From Dryomyza anilis (Eukaryota > Arthropoda > Insecta > Diptera > Dryomyzidae), in contig OX638135.1 of NCBI GenBank assembly GCA_951804985.1, forward strand, positions 67,592,507 to 67,656,506: a DNA stretch of 64,000 nucleotides. The letters are read 5' to 3'. The notes beneath the pieces were generated by a model. That model was not told where the DNA came from, searched no databases, and worked only from the letters and a program-made list of their open reading frames with translations. The position numbers and the translations under genes are program-made. Positions 10,723-21,363 of the stretch are shown here, piece after piece. Each line of letters opens with the position of its first letter. Position 1 is the first letter of the stretch.

Positions 10723-10975
10723 GTGCTTAGTAAAACTCCTAAATGAATAACACACATATAGGTATTCATATAACTTGTTAAGTCCTGCTAACTGGCTATA
10801 CTTAAAAATTTTTTAAAATCTAGTACAACTTTTGTATGGAAATCGACTTAGCAGGGAATAGCAACTTATCAAGCTCTGAGATGTGTTTATATTTGACAAA
10901 TCTAAATTGTTAAGACTAGTTTAAAATTCATCATTGTTAATTGTGTGTTATTCATTTAGGAGTTTTACTAAGCAC
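10723..10975. repeat. hairpin with 33-bp perfect inverted arms
   Basis: Left arm 10,723-10,755 (starts GTGCTTAGTAAAACTCC) is the exact reverse complement of right arm 10,943-10,975. The loop (about 190 bp) holds a second weaker inverted pair (CTTGTTAAGTCCTGCTAA against TTAGCAGGGAATAGC..). The same structure is kept at about 21.02-21.27 kb and, with changes in one arm, at 29.41-29.67 kb. It looks like a small MITE or foldback repeat. Confidence 0.75.
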
Positions 10976-11063
10976 ATTAGAAAAACTGCATTAATGCATT
11001 TTAAAAACTCTACAATTTTTTTTTAATTCATCCTAAAAAATGGCAAAGGATGTCAAAAACATG

Positions 11064-11741
11064 TGGCATGTGTGACGATGTACTTGAATTCTGAGTAACT
11101 TCCAAAACGTTAGACTGATATTTCTATATATATGCAAACAAAATGATATTAATATCACTGTGAGCATACATATTTTTCCCACTTTGAAAGTTAATATATT
11201 TATACTAACCAAAACGAGTTTAATTTTAAATTTTAAAACGTTTTTATTAGATTGAATTCTAGTCTGTCTGTTCGGTACAAATTTTGTAATTGATTTTAAA
11301 ATACCTTCGCGATGATCTACAGACTTTAAATATTTCCTCGAACTGGATGACAATGCAATATTATCGTTTTCTTGTCATCCGGTTCATCATGATTCTATGG
11401 CATGTGTGACGACGTACTTGAATTCTGAGTAACTTCCAAAACGTTTGAGTGATATTTCTATATATATGCAAACAAAATGATATTAATATCACTGTGAGCA
11501 TACATATTTTTTCCACTTTGAAAGTTTACATATTTATACTAACCAAAACGAGTTTAATTTTTAATTTTAAAACGTTTTTATTAGATTGAATTCTAGTCTG
11601 TCTATTCGGTACAAATTTTGTAATTGATTTTAAAATACCTTCGCGATGGTCTACAGATTTCAGATTTTAAATATTTCCTCGAACTGGATGACAATGCAAT
11701 ATTATCGTTTTCTTGTCATCCGGTTCATCATGATTCTATCG
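11064..11741. repeat. 335-bp tandem repeat, two copies (unit A)
   Basis: Units begin GGCATGTGTGACGAYGTACTTG at 11,064 and 11,399 and end in CCGGTTCATCATGATTCTA. They contain the palindromic word TGATATTAATATCA. The open frames on both strands (for example 11,033-11,353 minus and 11,646-11,876 plus) follow the repeat and show no domain. Confidence 0.85.
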
Positions 11742-12843
11742 CCATGGTTCCATATTAAAGACACTTTGAAACATGAATATTTTCAATTTAATAATATAAT
11801 GCCTTTCGAACTCTGTCAGATGAAAATCCAAAAAATAAGAAAAATAAAAAATATGAATAATAAAAATATTTTTTAATATAAAACGTTTTTAAGGTGAATT
11901 TTTAGTATTAATAAAATGAAACGGTATTGGATCCTTAAAGTTCACATTAAAAACGTTTTATATAATTTTTTTTATTTGATATATTTTTTAAAGTTAATTT
12001 TAAGTATACAAATATTTACATATAAATGTTTACCCAAAATGTTTAAATAATATAGTTTTATGTTGAACTAAAGAAACAGTTTTTTTTATTTATTAATTAA
12101 GAATGATTAAAATATAACTATAGTTAGCTGTTAATCCGTGAATTCCTTGCCTACGCTATGTGCTGTACTGAGATCAACTGTAACTGTACCAAATATAAAG
12201 CGAGCCTGGATCGTCTGGTTTAGCGTCTGCTGGTGCAATTGTGCATTCATTGATGCTGTCACTTGTACTTGCAGTTTTAAACGAATAATTTATTTATGCA
12301 TTTAAATATTTGTATATGAATTCAATTATTATAAATTCCCACTGAGCATGTTTAAAGATTTTAAATAAAAATAAATAAAAAAAAACATTTTATTTTATTT
12401 TCAGAATTTTTTCCAAAAATATTTAAATATGTTTCTATGCAAACATACTCCTTTTTGAACTGAAACAACTGATATGTTTCACTGGAAAATCATGTTTTAT
12501 TTTGAACATATTTATGTTTTGGTTCAAATATTTATTTTATTTGGATGTAGTAATTATTATGTTACCATTAGAACATACTCCATTTTAAGGGGCAACATTA
12601 AATTGTTTATAATGTAAGACAGAGCTCATTACCACTCTGTTCAAGACTCAATACAACACTGTTTACAAATGATTTATCAGTCAATTATATATTATGTTTA
12701 CATAAAATTCCAAACATACATGTTAATGCCTGCAAAATTATGTTTGGGAGAGCCCTTTTTTTTGCAGCGTGTATCTATTGATTTTTTTAATTAATATTTT
12801 TAAAATAAAAAAATTAAAACAATAAAAAAATTGAATTCTGAAC
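11742..12843. other. AT-rich unit sequence with one conserved segment
   Basis: Mostly AT-rich. About 12,136-12,290 has higher GC and is conserved in B (22,435-22,580) and C (32,870-33,010). On the minus strand it reads AQLHQQTLNQTIQARFIFGT and LSTAHSVGKEF, the first exon-like part of the longer unit C frame at 32,563-32,994. The right part ends with GGGAGAGCCC and TTTGCAGCGTGT near 12,745-12,772, a sharp composition boundary. Confidence 0.4.
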
Positions 12844-13772
12844 CAGAGCTGTGAAATATTGAAATTTTATTGAATTTAATTCATTTGAAAATCGAATGGT
12901 ATGATTCAAATCCTTAATTTCAATTCAATTACTGCTTGGAAAAAACAAATCACAATTCTTTTTGAACAAATAGATTGTAATCTCTATTTGCAAAATTTTA
13001 TATTAAATTCAGTTTATTTGATTCACTTTGTTAAAATCTTTTCAGATGAATATGTTTCAGTTGTTTTTGTTTCAAGCACAATGATTTGAGTTTGTTTTAT
13101 TTTAAATATTGAGTGTGAAAAAAAGATTTCAGCAAAATGAACTCAAAATCATTTGTTTCCGAGTCGTTTATGTGGCAATCATATGACTTGGCAAATGATT
13201 GTGTGTTTGGAATTGAATCTTTTGCTTTAAAAAGTGAATGCAAGTTTTTTATGATTTAATCTTAATGCGCGGTTTTCACTGTGTCATTTTGTGTCATACT
13301 TGTTTTCTTTTCATTATGATTGCGACACAGAAACTGTCCAAAATTAAAATGTTCATTAACTCTGTCAGTCGATATTAAAATGCTAACATGTTGGCATTTT
13401 TTTAGAACTTTGCCATATCGAAAAACAAAAAATTTGAGACATTTTCGAACATTAAACTGACACAAAATGACATAGTGAAAACCAAGCATAAGACTATAAA
13501 TAACAGAAGACTTGATTCACTTAATTGAAATCGAATCAAATGAATAACATGATATTTCGAGCCATCCTATGAATGGGGATAATATTGCGACATTTGACGA
13601 TTCATTTGCTCAACGATTTTGAAAAAAAGAATCAAATAAACTGAAGTTGATATAAGATTTTGTCTACCAATCAAAAATGAATTGATATCATTGATTGTGT
13701 GTCAAAATGACCAACTCATATGATTAATTTTTTGGGATTGAATCGAAAAAAATTCAATCATTCACAGCTCTG
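12844..13772. mobile_element. non-autonomous hAT-type MITE, unit A
   Basis: Terminal inverted repeats CAGAGCTGTGAA and TTCACAGCTCTG, flanked by a perfect 8-bp target duplication TTCTGAAC (12,836-12,843 and 13,773-13,780). The 8-bp duplication and CAGAG ends fit hAT. The interior is a decayed palindrome rich in GATTCAAAT/ATTTGATTC words, with no transposase. A second, smaller palindromic MITE (GGTTTTCACTGTGTCATT at 13,271 facing AATGACATAGTGAAAACC to 13,483) is nested inside. Confidence 0.88.
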
Positions 13773-14167
13773 TTCTGAACTAAATTTAGTAAGTATGGTT
13801 AACAATTTAAGCCTTTATGGCTTTAAATTATTAAATATACAGAAAATTGAACTATTTGAGTTTAAATAATAATACAATTGGTTTAAATTTAATTTTTTAA
13901 ACCAGTATATATTTTGTAAACCAAAACTTGTTATTAATACTTAACTTGTGGGTTTTTCAGATTTAAAAAAAAAAAGTGTGACTTTATTTTAAATGCCTAA
14001 AAACATGGCTTTTCATATTGTCGAATATCCTTGTAACTGGACGTGCAGTTGAAAAGGCCGAAAACATCATTGTTCTTAGATTCAAATCTATAAGAATATG
14101 TAGCTTTTATATTTGCTATCGAATGACACCACAGTGTATTGTTTTTAATTCAAAATAAAATACTTAC
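13773..14167. other. unit A spacer and minus-strand intron-like sequence
   Basis: AT-rich. Contains the GTAAGT donor of the BED exon at its right edge (reverse complement of 14,162-14,167). A minus-strand stretch at about 14,070-14,000 (GLFNCTSSYKDIRQYEKPCF in unit C frame) is kept among copies but not recognised. Confidence 0.35.
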
Positions 14168-14347
14168 TCTCAAATGCCTTAGCATGTTGTAGCTACTTCC
14201 CTTGCAGACTGAAAACACCGACTTTATGCTGGCTGGAAATCCAAGCAGATACTTTACAGTGAATGTGTCATCAGCATTGGTGATAGCAGTGGTGATAACA
14301 TTGTCCACAATTTTAAAATGTTGCGCGTAATAGTTCGAAATAGACAT
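14168..14347 (-). pseudogene. BED-type zinc-finger exon (hAT or BED-domain gene)
   Basis: The minus-strand frame starts ATG at 14,347-14,345 and ends with NMLRHLR exactly at a strong splice donor (exon end AGA, then GTAAGT). The C-terminal part (ASIKSVFSVCKGSSYNMLRHLR in two overlapping blocks) resembles the second half of a BED finger, whose last histidine would lie in the next exon. The first cysteine pair is no longer clear (TFTVKYLLGFPA). BED fingers are common at the N-terminus of hAT transposases. In unit B the same exon has a TAG stop. The assignment is an inference from pattern only. Confidence 0.4.
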
Positions 14348-14839
14348 TTTTCTAATTACGCGATATTTTTATAATTTAATTTTTAAACAATATTTAAATT
14401 GTAAAAAAAGTACTTAAGTAACGTGCTTAAAAACTAATGTTTAGTTAAATTACAGCTGCTGTTCTGCCGAATCGAAATAACAAGTGATCTATTTTAAATT
14501 TTACATTAGCATTAAAGAGGCAAACAGTTTCTTATGTTTTACAAAAGTAAACAAACAAAAACTGGATGGCCCCTCATAAAAGAAAAAAAATAGATTTGCA
14601 AACAGCAAATAAACTAACATACAAATGCATAGAAACAGTGTTGATCATATTGTATAAAAATAATGACATTGTAAGTATAATGCAGTGTAGAGTAAATACA
14701 GAGCGCGCGCCGTTACTGTCTTTCAGAAAAATATCAAAATACAGGGTAGTATATAGTAATACTTCATATTTAGCACACAAAAATTATTTTTTCAAGATAT
14801 AAAGAAACAATACTTTATTTTAACAGACTACTTTAAACT
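14348..14839. other. unit A spacer with a weak plus-strand frame
   Basis: A plus-strand open frame at 14,566-14,802 begins MAPHKRKKIDLQTANKLTYK. In unit B an 11-bp deletion shifts it, so it is not conserved as protein. It may be an N-terminal exon of a lost element, or chance. Confidence 0.2.
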
Positions 14840-16345
14840 TCATTTTTTGGACGAAGTGCTTAATTTACTTGGTTCTGTGTAAATCGCAATGGAACCAATT
14901 TCTTCAAAAATTGTATTATGTAATATGACGCCATGATTCCGAAGATATGGTTTATTAATGTTTCTTTGGATAGGTTTACTAAATATGGGCCAATAACTTT
15001 TGAACCGAGCTTTCATAAAGGTGCTCACATATATTTGTAAATATCTCGCGTTATAATTAATAAATAGGATCAAGTATTATATTGAATGAAGGGTAATTGA
15101 ATATCACATAAACATTTATCAGAAAATTTTTAAATTGGTTCATTAGTTTAAGAGAACTCGATAGGAGAACTTGAAAAAGCATTTTTTTCAACAAAAATTT
15201 AAACAAAAATTCATTTAAAAAATGTAAATAAATCGAGAAAGTAAGATGATACACAAATTTAAATTTTCCAAAATTAGTTCACACTCTTTCGAAGAAATTG
15301 AGCTATCAATGACAAAAATATATGGGTAACATTTGAGGATAAAAACAGTTATGTGAAAACAATATAATTGAGTGCTATACAAATAGGCATACAAATATTG
15401 ATAGATGATTGCTTGTAATTAATTTTAAATTTTATAACTTTATCTTTAATACTTTATGAGATATGTGATCCGAAAAAGTAAACCCATATCTCGTAGTGAA
15501 TGTTGTAGAGTACGTTGATTAATTCGACTCATTTTCGAATTTATAATTACTATTCTACTAAAATCTATTAAAATTAAATTTCGTCGAATTCGGAATAGCA
15601 GTTTTCAAGTTATCGTGTATATGCGGACAGACAAAGGTGATGTAGATCAAGAAAATATATACTTTTTCATACCGGTCAAGCCTACTAGGAGGCCCTAAAA
15701 TATCCTCACATAAATTTTATAACTTGCAACCCATGGATATATACAAAACATGCGATTTTTTTTAGTTAATACTCAATTGTAATGCTTTCATATGATTTTT
15801 TTTGTTCTCAAAATTTATCAATAGATTTATTTTATTTTAACGTAATTTTCTTTACAAATGTGCAGGCTAATTTTGGAATATTATAAACTGTGCATCATTT
15901 CGCGTTTTCAATTTTTCGCCATTTTTTAAATGCATTTTTTACAAAAATGTTGTTCGATAAAATTTACATTTTTCTAGTTCTTCTATAAAGTTCTCTTAAA
16001 CAAGTAAACCAATTCCAAAATGATGTAGGAAATGTTTATTAGATATTTAATAACCTTTCATTCGATATAACACTTGAGCATACGAGTTTTATAAAACGCG
16101 AGATATTTACAAATATATGTGGCCACCATTTTGAAAGCTCAGTGCAAATGTTATTGCCCGAAATCTCGTAAACCTCTTCATAGACATTTTTTTATTTATA
16201 TTTTTAAATTCTGCGGGTCATTTCCAATAATACAAAAATAATGGCTTATACTGCGCAAACTTTTTTCTCATTTTGTTGTGTAGTGTAATGCATGTATAAT
16301 GACGTGCCTGATAGCATACACTGAGGGGAAAAATGCAATAATAAA
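14840..16345. repeat. long inverted-repeat pair with mini-me-like centre (unit A)
   Basis: The left arm (about 14,880-15,300) and right arm (about 15,845-16,345) are diverged reverse complements: AGCTTTCATAAAGGTGCTCA faces TGGCCACCATTTTGAAAGCT, and GTTTAAGAGAACTCGATAGG faces CTATAAAGTTCTCTTAAAC. The centre holds TATGCGGACAGACA, GATCAAGAAAATATATAC and ATACCGGTCAAGCC, words typical of fly mini-me/Helitron-like repeats. Minus-strand frames in the left arm (14,840-15,073; 15,057-15,254) have homologous but broken counterparts in the right arm, so they are probably arm sequence rather than genes. Confidence 0.6.
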
Positions 16346-16800
16346 AAATAAAAATGTAATAAATTTAAATACTTTTTGGCTCGTTTTTTTATTTAAATTA
16401 AATACTTTTTATTTAAAATTTCAGTAAACACTTTTTATTTTAACTTGAAGTAAATGCTTTTTATTTAATTTTATTAGGTAGGTAATAATTTTCTGTTAAA
16501 AATAAAATATTTTTCAATGTATGAATTTAAATTCGCACGTAATAAAATTAAATAATTTTTATTGAATTTGAAATTAAATACCGTGTAATATTTTTGTGTA
16601 TGAAATATAACGTTTATTATTACAAAAGTATTTAATTAAATTTTATAGAAATTTTAGTTCATTCTTTTACGTCACATTTTCGTAGTGTATCACTTTCAGT
16701 AGTAACACTTTCGTAGAAAAAACACTGGGGTCATAACCATTCCACCGAAGTTTAATTATTTGTCTTAAAAAAATTAATTTCCACAATAGTTGAGCAGAAC
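16290..16800 (+). repeat. AAATACTTTTTATTT module, unit A
   Basis: Starts TGACGTGCCTGATAGCATAC and ends at the GTTGAGCAGAACTGAAATC junction. Internal AAATACTTTTTATTT-like words recur about five times. It is an empty version of the SINE site filled at 18,475 and 26,855. Confidence 0.8.
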
Positions 16801-16970
16801 TGAAATCAGTTGAGCGATCCGAAATGAACATTTTCGCTCAAACTCATTTGAGCGATCAACAACCACACAACCGTCTTCGGTCAACCATTTTCGCTCAACA
16901 GTCTTTTGTGCTAGCTCAAATGAGCTTAAGCTATGAACGTTGAGCGATTTGAGCGATTTTACATCCTCGC
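16801..16970. repeat. GAGCGATC minisatellite, array 2
   Basis: Same unit as array 1 (CGCTCAAACTCATTTGAGCG). It ends in a run of GAGCGATTT words that abut the 3' end of the pX-like gene on the minus strand. Confidence 0.8.
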
Positions 16971-16973
16971 TTT

Positions 16974-17231
16974 TTACCCTGTTAAGTATATAGATTTTAT
17001 AGGTTTAGTACCTAACTCTTCCAAAACTGATTTTCCAATTTCGAGTGAATGATTTTTTAAAGCATTTAACCCTGTTTTCATTAGATGTTTTAGATGTGTA
17101 TACAAGGCCGAAAAAAATGAACCAATTCCACGACCACATTGAACAATTCTAGGAGAATGGTATATAACTCCAATATTATCTAAATTTGATCCAGATTGAT
17201 TAAGATAGTACTCAGAATAAATATTGTCCAT
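16974..17231 (-). CDS. Polinton/Maverick pX-like small virion protein, copy 1
   Basis: 85 residues, ATG at 17,231. The pattern is a short Tyr/Gln/Ser/Gly N-terminus (EYYLNQSGS), then a glycine-containing turn GRGIGSFFSALY, then a basic amphipathic helix HLMKTGLNALKNHSLEIGKS. Small basic proteins of this shape accompany Polinton/Maverick (adintovirus-like) elements in insects and are thought to be minor virion or core proteins. That match is from memory of the family pattern. The only other Polinton genes in this window are at 56.3-57.6 kb, far away. It is the only copy of three with an intact start. Confidence 0.45.
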   Translation of the reverse strand: MDNIYSEYYLNQSGSNLDNIGVIYHSPRIVQCGRGIGSFFSALYTHLKHLMKTGLNALKNHSLEIGKSVLEELGTKPIKSIYLTG

Positions 17232-18474
17232 GGTTTACATATAAATGATATCAGTACAACTTATGAAGCTTCTTTTATATTACGAAAATGTAACGTGCAG
17301 TAAACGGGGAATTCATTCGACATAATATTTATATACTTTTTCATACCGGTCAAGCCTACTAGGAGGCCCTAAAATATCCTCACATAAATTTTCTAACTTA
17401 CAACCCATGGGTATAAACAAAAAATGCGATTTTTTTTAGTTAATACTCAATTGTAATGCTTTCATATGATTTTTTTTGTTCTCAAAATTTATCAATAGAT
17501 TTATTTTATTTTAACGTAATTTTCTTTACAAATGTGCAGGCTAATTTTGGAATATTATAAACTGTGCATCATTTCGCGTTTTCAATTTTTGGCCATTTTT
17601 TAAATGCATTTTTTACAAAAATGTTGGTCGATAAAATTTACATTTTTCGAGTTCTTCTATAAAGTTCTCTTAAACAAGTAAACCAATTCCAAAATGATGT
17701 AGGAAATGTTTATTAGATATTTAATTACCTTTCATTCGATATAACACTTGAGCATACGAGTTTTATAAAACGCGAGATATTTACAAATATATGTGGCCAC
17801 CTTTTTGAAAGCTTAGTGCAAATGTTATTGCCCGAAATCTCGTAAACCTCTTCATAGACATTTTTTTATTTATATATTTAAATTCTGCGGGTCATTTCCA
17901 AGAATACAAAAATAATGGCTTTTACTACGCAAACTTTTTTCTCATTTTGTTGTGTAGTGTAATGCATGTATAATGACGTGCCTGATAGCATACACTGAGG
18001 GGAAAAATGCAATAATAATAAATAAAAATGTAATAAATTTGAATACTTTTTGGCTCGTTTTTTTATTTAAATTAAATACTTTTTATTTAAAATTTCAGTA
18101 AATACTTTTTATTTTAACTTGAAGTAAATACTTTTTATTTAATTTTATTAGGTAGGTAATAAATTTCTGTTAAAAATAAAATATTTTTCAATGTATGCAT
18201 TTAAATTCGCACGTAATAAAATTAAATAATTTTTATTGAATTTGAAATTAAATATCGCGTAATATTTTTGTGTATGAAATATAACGTTTATTATTACATA
18301 AGTATTTAATTAAATTTTATAGAAATTTTAGTTCATTCTTTTACTTCACATTTTCGTAGTGTATCACTTTCAGTAGTAACACTTTCGTAGAAAAAACACT
18401 GAAGTCATAACCATTCCACCGAAGTTTAATTATTTGTCTTAAAAAAATTAATTTCCACAATAGTTGAGCGGAGT

Positions 18475-18785
18475 AGTCGCGGTAGCTCAGTGGTTAGTGC
18501 GTTGGACTGCGAGCCGAAAGGTCCCCGGTTCAAGCCTGGACTGGGGCTAACAACATCTTTTCATAGAAACATTTTTCTATACCGCGCTACCTCTCGTCAG
18601 TAAATGGCAAACCTACGAGAGTAAAACCATTGCCTATGAAAAGCTCTCACCCGCCGTTCGGATTCGGCAATAAACTGTAGGTCCCACCACTTTGAGTACA
18701 AATATAACACGTACAGCTCAAAATGGTGAGAGAGCTCGGCCGAAGTTCTGGACAGGACTGTAGCGCCAAACTATTATTATTATTA
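18475..18785 (+). mobile_element. tRNA-derived SINE, copy 2
   Basis: A and B boxes and body as copy 1. Target duplication approximately AGTTGAGCRGA on both sides (GTTGAGCGGAG before, GTTGAGCAGAA after). Empty homologous sites: 16,790 and 36,778. Confidence 0.9.
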
Positions 18786-18834
18786 GTTGAGCAGAACTGA
18801 AATCAGTTGAGCGATCCGAAATGAACATTTTCGC

Positions 18835-18985
18835 TCAAACTCATTTGAGCGATCAACAACCGCACAACCGTCTTCGGTCAACCATTTTCGTCAACCATTT
18901 TCGCTCAACCGTCTTTGAGCTAGCTCAAATGAGCTTGAGCTATGAACGTTGAGCGATTTGAGCGATTTGAGCGATTTTACATCCT
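18835..18985. repeat. GAGCGATC minisatellite, array 3
   Basis: Same family. The right part has three GAGCGATTT words that are read by the minus-strand pX copy 2 frame as IAQIAQIAQRS. Confidence 0.8.
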
Positions 18986-19237
18986 CGCTTTTTACCCTGT
19001 TCAGTTAATATAGTTTTTATAGGTTTAGTACCTAACTCTTCCAAAACTGATTTTCCAATTTCGAGTGAATGATTTTTTAAAGCATTTAACCCTGTTTTCA
19101 TTAGATGTTTTAGATGTGTATACAAGGCCGAAAAAAATGAACAAATTCCACGACAACATTGAACAATTCTAGGAGAATGGTATATAACTCCAATATTATC
19201 TAAATTTGATCCAGATTGATTAAGATAGTACTCTTAT
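18940..19237 (-). pseudogene. Polinton pX-like gene, copy 2 (5' truncated, C-terminal extension)
   Basis: The same reading frame as copy 1, but the first codons including ATG are deleted (the sequence jumps from GTACTC to TTATGAAGC). GRGIGSFF reads CRGICSFF here, replacing two conserved glycines. A small change at the 3' end (KTILTEQGKKRG) opens the frame into the neighbouring minisatellite. Confidence 0.45.
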
Positions 19238-19239
19238 GA

Positions 19240-19436
19240 AGCTTCTTTTATATTACGAAAATGTAACGTGCAGTAAACGGGGAATTCATTCGACATAATA
19301 TTTATTTTCTTTCCTTCATGATACGAGATGATCATTATAGAAATATTATTTATATTTGAAGATTCCAATGGAGATATTTAATTTTTTTAAAGTGAATATA
19401 ATTTATTTCATTTAAACATGGAAATATTTGTATTCA
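19240..19436. other. junction spacer, AT-rich
   Basis: Sequence upstream of pX on the minus strand (TTACGAAAATGTAACGTGCA), then AT-rich. Nothing recognised. Identical in the B/C junction at 27,620-27,815. Confidence 0.4.
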
Positions 19437-19800
19437 TTTTTTGGACGAAGTGCTTAATTTACTTGGTTCTGTGTAAATCGCAATGGAACCAATTTCTTCA
19501 AAAAAATAACACTACACAACAGCCATTCAGCGCAGCAGTCAAGGCTATTTTTGTATTATGTAATATGACGCCCTGATTCCGAAGACATGGTTTATTAATG
19601 TTTCTTTCTTTTTTCAACAAAAATTTAAACAAAAATTCATTTAAAAAATGTAAATAAATCGAGAAAGTAAGATGATACACAAATTTAAATTTTCCAAAAT
19701 TAGTTCACACTCTTTCGAAGAAACTGAGCTATCAATGACAATAATATATGGATAACATTTGAGGATAAAAACAGTTATGTGAAAACAATATAATTGAGAA
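19437..19800. repeat. solo left inverted-repeat arm at A'/B junction
   Basis: Matches 14,843-15,370 with a deletion, but keeps about 45 bp (ACACTACACAACAGCC) absent from the arm at 14,9xx. It joins abruptly to the gag fragment at 19,801 (ATATAATTGAGA to ATTGATCTCG). The identical join at 28,181 marks the unit boundary created by the duplication. Confidence 0.7.
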
Positions 19801-19929
19801 TTGATCTCGTCTCGATGTACTTCTAATGTCTGCGTCGGGTATCCTGCAATTGTTGCATCTGAAAGCTCCGCCTCAAATTCCATCAAGCTGTCGGTAAGAC
19901 GAATGAACGAATCCAAAGCGGCCATGATA
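19801..19929 (-). pseudogene. BEL/Pao Gag N-terminal fragment, unit B
   Basis: Short version of the unit A fragment with its start kept (MAALDSFIRLTDSLMEFEAE) and ending at EVHRDEIN, where the frame runs into the solo arm. The open frame annotated beyond this point is junction sequence. Confidence 0.6.
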
Positions 19930-20221
19930 AATAATAGGTAACGTCGGTGGTGAATGAAAAAAGCTCGGAGAAACGTGAAATTATCGAACGAAAAAAAACA
20001 TATATTTTTTTTTTTTGAAAATATGAAAACCAATTCTCAATAAATTTATTAATGAAATATAAATTTATCGTAAATGAGATACAAACCACCAGAAAAAGAA
20101 AAATTAAATGAAAAATAATTCACAAGACTTAACTCAAAGAAATTTCAGACATATGTGGTTATACTGAATTAAGTCTAAAAAAAATTATTTAGACTGCAAT
20201 GAAGAAATAATAAAAAATCAA

Positions 20222-20546
20222 ATGTTGATAGCATGCGATCCACGAATAATGTCATCATACTGCGAATTCCACCTTGTGGTTTCCGGAGTAATAAAATATT
20301 TCCCCATCTTGTTTTTAATATAATCTGCTTTTACGGTAGATTGATTTTGGGCTCTCTACAATTTGCTGCACTTTTCTTCCAAAATTTTCGTATTTTAAAC
20401 GAAGAGATTCATAAATTGGATATTTCCCCATCTTGTTTTTAATATAATCTGCTTTTACGGTAGATTGATTTTGGGCTCTCTACAATTTTCTGCACTTTTC
20501 TTCCAAAGTTTCGTATTTTAAACGAAGAGATTCATAAATTGGATTT
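20222..20546 (-). pseudogene. hAT transposase fragment, tandemly duplicated (unit B)
   Basis: The YFITPETTRWNSQYDD block at about 20,230-20,310 and its upstream part are followed by a second copy (about 127 bp) of the upstream part at 20,420-20,546. The TAG stop seen in A is present. The duplication is shared with C, not with A. Confidence 0.6.
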
Positions 20547-20569
20547 TTAATAAGGGTATTCATATAACG

Positions 20570-20880
20570 TAGCCGCGGTAGCTCAGTGGTTAGTGCGTTG
20601 GACTGCGAGCCGAAAGGTCCCCGGTTCAAGCCTGGACTGGGGCTAACAACATCTTTTCATAGAAACATTTTTCTATACCGCGCTACCTCTCGTCAGTAAA
20701 TGGCAAACCTACGAGAGTAAAACCATTGCCTATGAAAAAGCTCTCACCCGCCGTTCGGATTCGGCAATAAACTGTAGGTCCCACCACTTTGAGTACAAAT
20801 ATAACACGCACAGCTCAAAATGGTGAGAGAGCTCGGCCGAAGTTCTACACAGGACTGTAGCGCCAAACTATTATATTATT
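20570..20880 (+). mobile_element. tRNA-derived SINE, copy 3
   Basis: Flanked by a perfect 13-bp target duplication ATTCATATAACGT (20,558-20,570 and 20,881-20,893). The empty site is in unit A at 10,585-10,600 (ATTCATAAAACGTGTTAAG). This is the clearest proof of mobility for the family. Confidence 0.93.
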
Positions 20881-21016
20881 ATTCATATAACGTGTTAAGT
20901 CGTGCTAAATTGTTGTGCTAAATTGTTAAAGTTAGCACCTTTTTATATGAACGTACTTTTTCTTGTTAACTTAAAAATGCTGTCTAAATGTAATGTTTTT
21001 CTAAATATTTTAGTTT

Positions 21017-21270
21017 CCAGTGCTTAGTAAAACTCCTAAATGAATAACACACATATAGGTATTCATATAACTTGTTAAGTCCTGCTAACTGGCTATACTT
21101 AAAAAAATTTTAAAATCTAGTACAACTTTTGTATGGAAATCGACTTAGCAGGGAATAGCAACTTATCAAGCTCTGAGATGTGTTTATATTTGACAAATCT
21201 AATTTGTTAAGACTAGTTTAAAATTCATCATTGTTAATTGTGTGTTATTCATTTAGGAGTTTTACTAAGC
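21017..21270. repeat. 33-bp-arm hairpin, unit B
   Basis: Same as 10,723-10,975 with both arms (GTGCTTAGTAAAACTCC and its reverse complement) retained. Confidence 0.7.
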
Positions 21271-21363
21271 ACATTAGAAAAACTGCATTAATGCATTTTA
21301 AAAACTCTACAATTTTTTTTTAATTCATCCTAAAAAAAATGGCAAAGGATGTCAAAAACATGT

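Larger units (their letters stand above)
9951..17335. repeat. tandem array unit A
   Basis: First full unit of a direct array. Shared order on the plus strand: gag fragment, hAT fragment, hairpin, 335-bp repeats, MITE, BED exon, inverted-repeat arms, AAATACTTTTTATTT module, GAGCGATC minisatellite, Polinton-like pX gene. Unit A aligns with unit B at an offset of about 10.28-10.30 kb (10,739/21,034; 12,136/22,435; 15,241/25,518). It lacks both SINEs present in B, so it keeps the empty sites. Confidence 0.85.
17336..19800. repeat. tandem array partial unit A'
   Basis: Starts again in ATACTTTTTCATACCGGTCA (compare 15,660) directly after the sequence upstream of pX copy 1. It runs through the right arm, the module, a SINE, the minisatellite, pX copy 2 and a solo left arm to 19,800. 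It matches 25,720-28,181 at an offset of about 8,380 bp with very few differences, the closest pair in the array. Confidence 0.85.

Noticed and set aside
14840..15254. Minus-strand frames in the inverted-repeat left arm as a gene (FEEIGSIAIYTEPSK..), briefly considered envelope-like
   Set aside because: Homologous text in the right arm is broken and in opposite orientation; frames depend on arm deletions. No domain can be supported.
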